16,837 nucleotides of DNA. Origin: Limnohabitans sp. Its GTDB lineage: Bacteria > Pseudomonadota > Gammaproteobacteria > Burkholderiales > Burkholderiaceae_C. The notes under the pieces were generated by a model. That model worked only from the letters and a program-made list of their open reading frames with translations, was not told the origin of the DNA and ran no database searches. A program made the translations under genes and the position numbers. Each line of letters starts with the position of its first letter. Position 1 is the first letter of the stretch. The stretch spans positions 1 through 16,837 of the forward strand of contig VEQI01000028.1 of NCBI GenBank assembly GCA_018883305.1, given 5' to 3'. Positions 13,851-16,837 of the stretch are shown piece by piece.

Positions 13851-16085
13851 ATGGGACCGATCGTGGCTGACAAGACCTTCCCCGACATCAAGATCCTGCG
13901 CATCAACTACCTGCGCGGTCCCTCCATCTGGACCTACCGCCCCATCATCGAGGCCCTGGTGGATCTGGGCGAGTTGGAGGATCATCCGTCCAACACCCTG
14001 CCGGGCTTCAATGACCGCATCAATGCCTGGCTGCCGGGTCTGGTGGAGCACCACTGTGGCGTGGGGCACCGGGGCGGATTCCTCACCCGACTGGTGGGGG
14101 GCACCTGGATGGGCCACATCATGGAGCACGTCAGCATTGAACTGCAGATCCTGGCCGGTGCCCGGGCCGAGTTCGGCAAGGCGCGCGAGATCAGCCGCCG
14201 AGGTGTTTACAAAGTGGTGGTCCGCACAGAGCACGAAGAACTGGGACGCCGCAGCTTCATGACCGCCCATGCGCTGGTCATGGCCGCCATCAACAACCGC
14301 CCCTTCGACGTCAACGCCGCGGTGGAAGAACTCAAAAAAGTGGTGGACAAATACTGTCTGGGCCCCAGCACCGCCTGCATCGTCGACGCCGCCAGCGAGC
14401 GCAAGATCCCCTTCATCCGTCTCACGGAAGGCAACCTGGTCCAACTGGGTTATGGCTCACGTCAACGCCGCATCTGGACGGCCGAAACCGACCGCACCAG
14501 CGCCATTGCCGAAAGCATCTCCAGCGACAAAGACCTGACCAAACAACTGCTCACCCAATGCGGCGTGCCCGTTCCAGAAGGCCAGCTCGTGGACAGCCCG
14601 GCTGCAGCCTGGGAGGCCGCGCAGGAAATCGGGCTGCCCGTGGTGGTCAAGCCCTATGACGGCAACCGCGGCCGCGGGGTATCACTGGACCTGCAAACCC
14701 GGGAATCGGTGGAAGCCGCCTGGCAGGCCGCCCGACTGGAGAGCAAATACGTGTTGGTGGAGCGCTACGTCCGTGGTGAGGAACACCGCCTGCTGGTGGT
14801 GGGCAACCGTGTGGTGGCCGCCACCCGTGGCGAGACCGTGTCCGTCACCGGTGACGGCGTGTCCACCATTGAGCAGCTTGTGAACACCCAGGTCAACAAT
14901 GACCCGCGCCGCGGCGACATTGAAATCTACCCCTTGGCCGCCATCCGTTTCCATGGTCCGGATCACCTCATCCACCTGCTGGAGATTCAGCGCCAAGGCC
15001 TGGAGCCCGACAGTGTGCCCACCCTGGGTCAACGCGTGATCGTGCAGCGCAACGGCAACCTCAACATCGACGTGACCGATGACATCCATCCAGAGGTGGC
15101 AGCCATCGCCACGCTGGCCACCCGCGTGGTGGGTCTGGACATTGCGGGCATTGACATCGTGGCTCAAGACATCACCCGGCCCTTGCTCGAACAAGGCGGC
15201 GCCGTGATCGAGGTCAACGCCGGCCCCGGCCTGCTGATGCACCGCAAGCCCGCCGTCGGCAAGCCCCGTCCCGTGGGCGAGGCCATCATGCAACATCTGT
15301 TTGGCTCACAAGAGCATGCACGCATTCCCATCGTGGGTGTGATTGGCAGCCAGCAAACGGCACAGATTGCTCAGCTGACGGCTTGGCTGCTGCATCTGTC
15401 AGGTCGTCGCACCGGACTGGCCAACCAGCAAGGCCTGTTCATGAACCAGCGTCAGGTGGAAACCCGTGATTCGCGCGGCTTTGATTTTGCAGAACGGTTG
15501 CTGATCAATCGCGCCCTGGACGCCGCTGTCATTGAAACCTCACCGCGCCACATCCTGGAAGATGGTCTGCCTTATGACCGTTGCGCGGTGGCCATCGTCA
15601 CTGACATGCCCGTCACCGACCCTGGCCTGATCGACGCGCACGACATCATCAACGAAGAGAAGATGCGCAACGTCGTGCGCACCCAAGTCGATGTGGTGCT
15701 CGCCAATGGCGCAGCCGTTCTCAACGCCGATGACCCGGCCGTCGTCTCGTTGGCCGAGTTGTGTGACGGTGAAGTGGTGTTTTACTCACCAGACATCGAA
15801 CACGCCGTGCTCAAGACGCATCGCCAGCAAGGCCACCGTGTCGTCACCTGTCGGGATGGCCAGGTGATGCTGGTGCGCGGGGAGCAGGAAACCGCCCTGT
15901 TCCATCTGGATGTGGCCTTGTTCTCGCGCCTCCTCAAAGAAGGACTGGAACTGCCCACCCTGCTGGCCAGCGTGGCAGCCGCCTGGGCGCTGGACATTGC
16001 GCCGCAGCTCATCCGCGCCGGCCTTAAAAACTACGGTCAGACCCCGTCGACCACTTCCTCCAACCTCCGAAATCACAACGCCTGA
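13851..16085 (+). CDS. cphA': Cyanophycin synthetase-like protein with degenerate Mur-ligase half (CphA'-type)
   Basis: This protein has 744 residues from the ATG at 13851; GTG starts at 13836 and 13863 are alternatives. Cyanophycin synthetase builds multi-L-arginyl-poly-L-aspartate using an ATP-grasp site to add Asp and a Mur-ligase site to add Arg. The N domain (1-160) keeps G-H-I-M-E-H (88-93). The ATP-grasp domain (about 215-480) looks intact, with K267 in V-K-P-Y-D-G-N-R-G-R-G-V and E-V-N-A-G-P-G-L. In the Mur-like half the P-loop expected as G-T-N-G-K-T reads G-S-Q-Q-T-A (499-504), E-T-A-R-G-G reads E-T-S-P-R-H, and the C-terminal Mur subdomain is missing: active synthetases are about 850-900 residues. 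It should therefore lack Mur-type ATPase activity. A second synthetase gene overlaps its stop by one base. Paired cphA and cphA' genes are known in Cupriavidus necator. Confidence 0.9.
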   Translation: MGPIVADKTFPDIKILRINYLRGPSIWTYRPIIEALVDLGELEDHPSNTLPGFNDRINAWLPGLVEHHCGVGHRGGFLTRLVGGTWMGHIMEHVSIELQILAGARAEFGKAREISRRGVYKVVVRTEHEELGRRSFMTAHALVMAAINNRPFDVNAAVEELKKVVDKYCLGPSTACIVDAASERKIPFIRLTEGNLVQLGYGSRQRRIWTAETDRTSAIAESISSDKDLTKQLLTQCGVPVPEGQLVDSPAAAWEAAQEIGLPVVVKPYDGNRGRGVSLDLQTRESVEAAWQAARLESKYVLVERYVRGEEHRLLVVGNRVVAATRGETVSVTGDGVSTIEQLVNTQVNNDPRRGDIEIYPLAAIRFHGPDHLIHLLEIQRQGLEPDSVPTLGQRVIVQRNGNLNIDVTDDIHPEVAAIATLATRVVGLDIAGIDIVAQDITRPLLEQGGAVIEVNAGPGLLMHRKPAVGKPRPVGEAIMQHLFGSQEHARIPIVGVIGSQQTAQIAQLTAWLLHLSGRRTGLANQQGLFMNQRQVETRDSRGFDFAERLLINRALDAAVIETSPRHILEDGLPYDRCAVAIVTDMPVTDPGLIDAHDIINEEKMRNVVRTQVDVVLANGAAVLNADDPAVVSLAELCDGEVVFYSPDIEHAVLKTHRQQGHRVVTCRDGQVMLVRGEQETALFHLDVALFSRLLKEGLELPTLLASVAAAWALDIAPQLIRAGLKNYGQTPSTTSSNLRNHNA

Positions 16086-16837
16086 TGGACGTCTCACGCA
16101 TCCGGGCCCTGCGTGGCCCCAATCTCTGGACCCGACACACGGCCATCGAGGCGTTGGTGCGCTGCCAGCCCGAGGACCAGTTGTCGGCTCACCCGGGCTT
16201 TGAAAGCCGTCTGCGCCACTTGTTCCCCGGCATGGGCGCCCTTCGCTCCAGCGAACGCGATGAGCCGCTGGCGCTGGCCCATGCGCTGGAGGCCGCCACG
16301 TTGCACCTGCAGATCCAGGCCGGTTGTCCGGTCACGTTCAGCCGTACCACCGCCACCCCCGAAGTGGGTCTGTTCCAGGTGGTGGTGGAATACACCGAAG
16401 AGCAAGTGGGTTGCCTGGCCCTGGAACTGGCCGAGCAACTTTGCCTGGCGGCCCTGAATGACCAGTCCTTCGAGCTGGACCAATCACTGGCGCGCCTGCG
16501 CGAACTGGATGAAGACATCCGACTGGGGCCATCCACCGGCTCCATTGTGGATGCAGCCGTGGCACGGGGCATTCCTTTTCGTCGCCTGACTGAAGGCAGC
16601 CTGGTGCAACTGGGCTGGGGCAGCAAACAGCGACGCATCCAGGCTGCTGAGATTGACAGCACCAGCGCGATTGCCGAGTTCATCGCCCAGGACAAAGAGC
16701 TGGCCAAAAAGCTCCTGCACGCGGCTGGTGTGCCGGTGCCCATGGGAAGACCTGTTCACAGTGCCGATGACGCCTGGCTGGCCGCGCAGGAAATTGGTAT
16801 TCCGGTGGTGGTCAAGCCACGTGACGGCAACCAGGGC
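16085..16837 (+). CDS. cphA: Cyanophycin synthetase (partial, C-terminus beyond right edge)
   Basis: The first 251 residues are present, covering the N domain and the beginning of the ATP-grasp domain (V-V-K-P-R-D-G-N-Q-G at 242-251). The opening R-I-R-A-L-R-G-P-N-L-W and the G-S-K-Q-R-R-I-Q-A-A-E segment near 179-189 are typical of betaproteobacterial CphA. The product polymerises Asp and Arg into cyanophycin granules in the cytoplasm. The N-domain motif that reads G-H-I-M-E-H in the upstream copy is A-H-A-L-E-A here (65-70), so one histidine is lost. Whether the Mur-ligase P-loop is intact cannot be seen, because that region is outside the window. The ATG overlaps the stop of the upstream gene as TGATG, so translation is probably coupled and the two proteins may be made in similar amounts. 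Confidence 0.93.
   Translation, partial: MDVSRIRALRGPNLWTRHTAIEALVRCQPEDQLSAHPGFESRLRHLFPGMGALRSSERDEPLALAHALEAATLHLQIQAGCPVTFSRTTATPEVGLFQVVVEYTEEQVGCLALELAEQLCLAALNDQSFELDQSLARLRELDEDIRLGPSTGSIVDAAVARGIPFRRLTEGSLVQLGWGSKQRRIQAAEIDSTSAIAEFIAQDKELAKKLLHAAGVPVPMGRPVHSADDAWLAAQEIGIPVVVKPRDGNQG

Overview
The window looks like a stretch of chromosome from a GC-rich betaproteobacterium, most likely order Burkholderiales and perhaps a Comamonadaceae relative. The evidence is the grpE-dnaK-dnaJ order, protein features typical of that group (the DnaK C-terminal tail, a PA0069-type radical SAM protein), and a two-copy cyanophycin synthetase locus of the kind known from Cupriavidus. This placement is inference; the window has no rRNA, tRNA, insertion sequence, prophage or CRISPR array.

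Left part (1-2463): a partial amidohydrolase (minus strand, cut by the left edge) is divergent from a fumarylacetoacetate-hydrolase-fold enzyme; both look catabolic. Next comes a compact minus-strand pair, DUF4160 then DUF2442, with overlapping frames and an 18-bp near-palindrome just upstream. The layout resembles a small toxin-antitoxin-like module.

Middle (2464-6595): the heat-shock chaperone block grpE-dnaK-dnaJ. A good sigma-32-type promoter precedes grpE, a weaker one may precede dnaK, and a strong GC-rich stem-loop lies between dnaK and dnaJ. GrpE and DnaJ are the co-chaperones of DnaK, so the cluster is a functional unit.

Middle right (6596-10816): a beta-CASP metallo-beta-lactamase-fold nuclease that shares a palindromic stop site with dnaJ, a divergent lipid A phosphoethanolamine transferase of the EptA/MCR family, and a convergent PA0069-family radical SAM protein whose promoter lies so close to its start codon that the mRNA may be leaderless.

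Right part (10848-16837): a cyanophycin (multi-L-arginyl-poly-L-aspartate) locus. On the minus strand an ABC exporter with an unusual N-terminal soluble region (PH-like segment plus four-cysteine zinc ribbon) is translationally coupled to a DUF1854 protein. On the plus strand, divergent from these, two cyanophycin synthetase genes overlap by one base. The first is short and its Mur-ligase half has lost the ATP-binding P-loop. The second, cut by the right edge, has instead lost part of a conserved N-domain motif that the first keeps. This apparent division of labour, together with the two uncharacterised partner proteins, is the most interesting part of the window.
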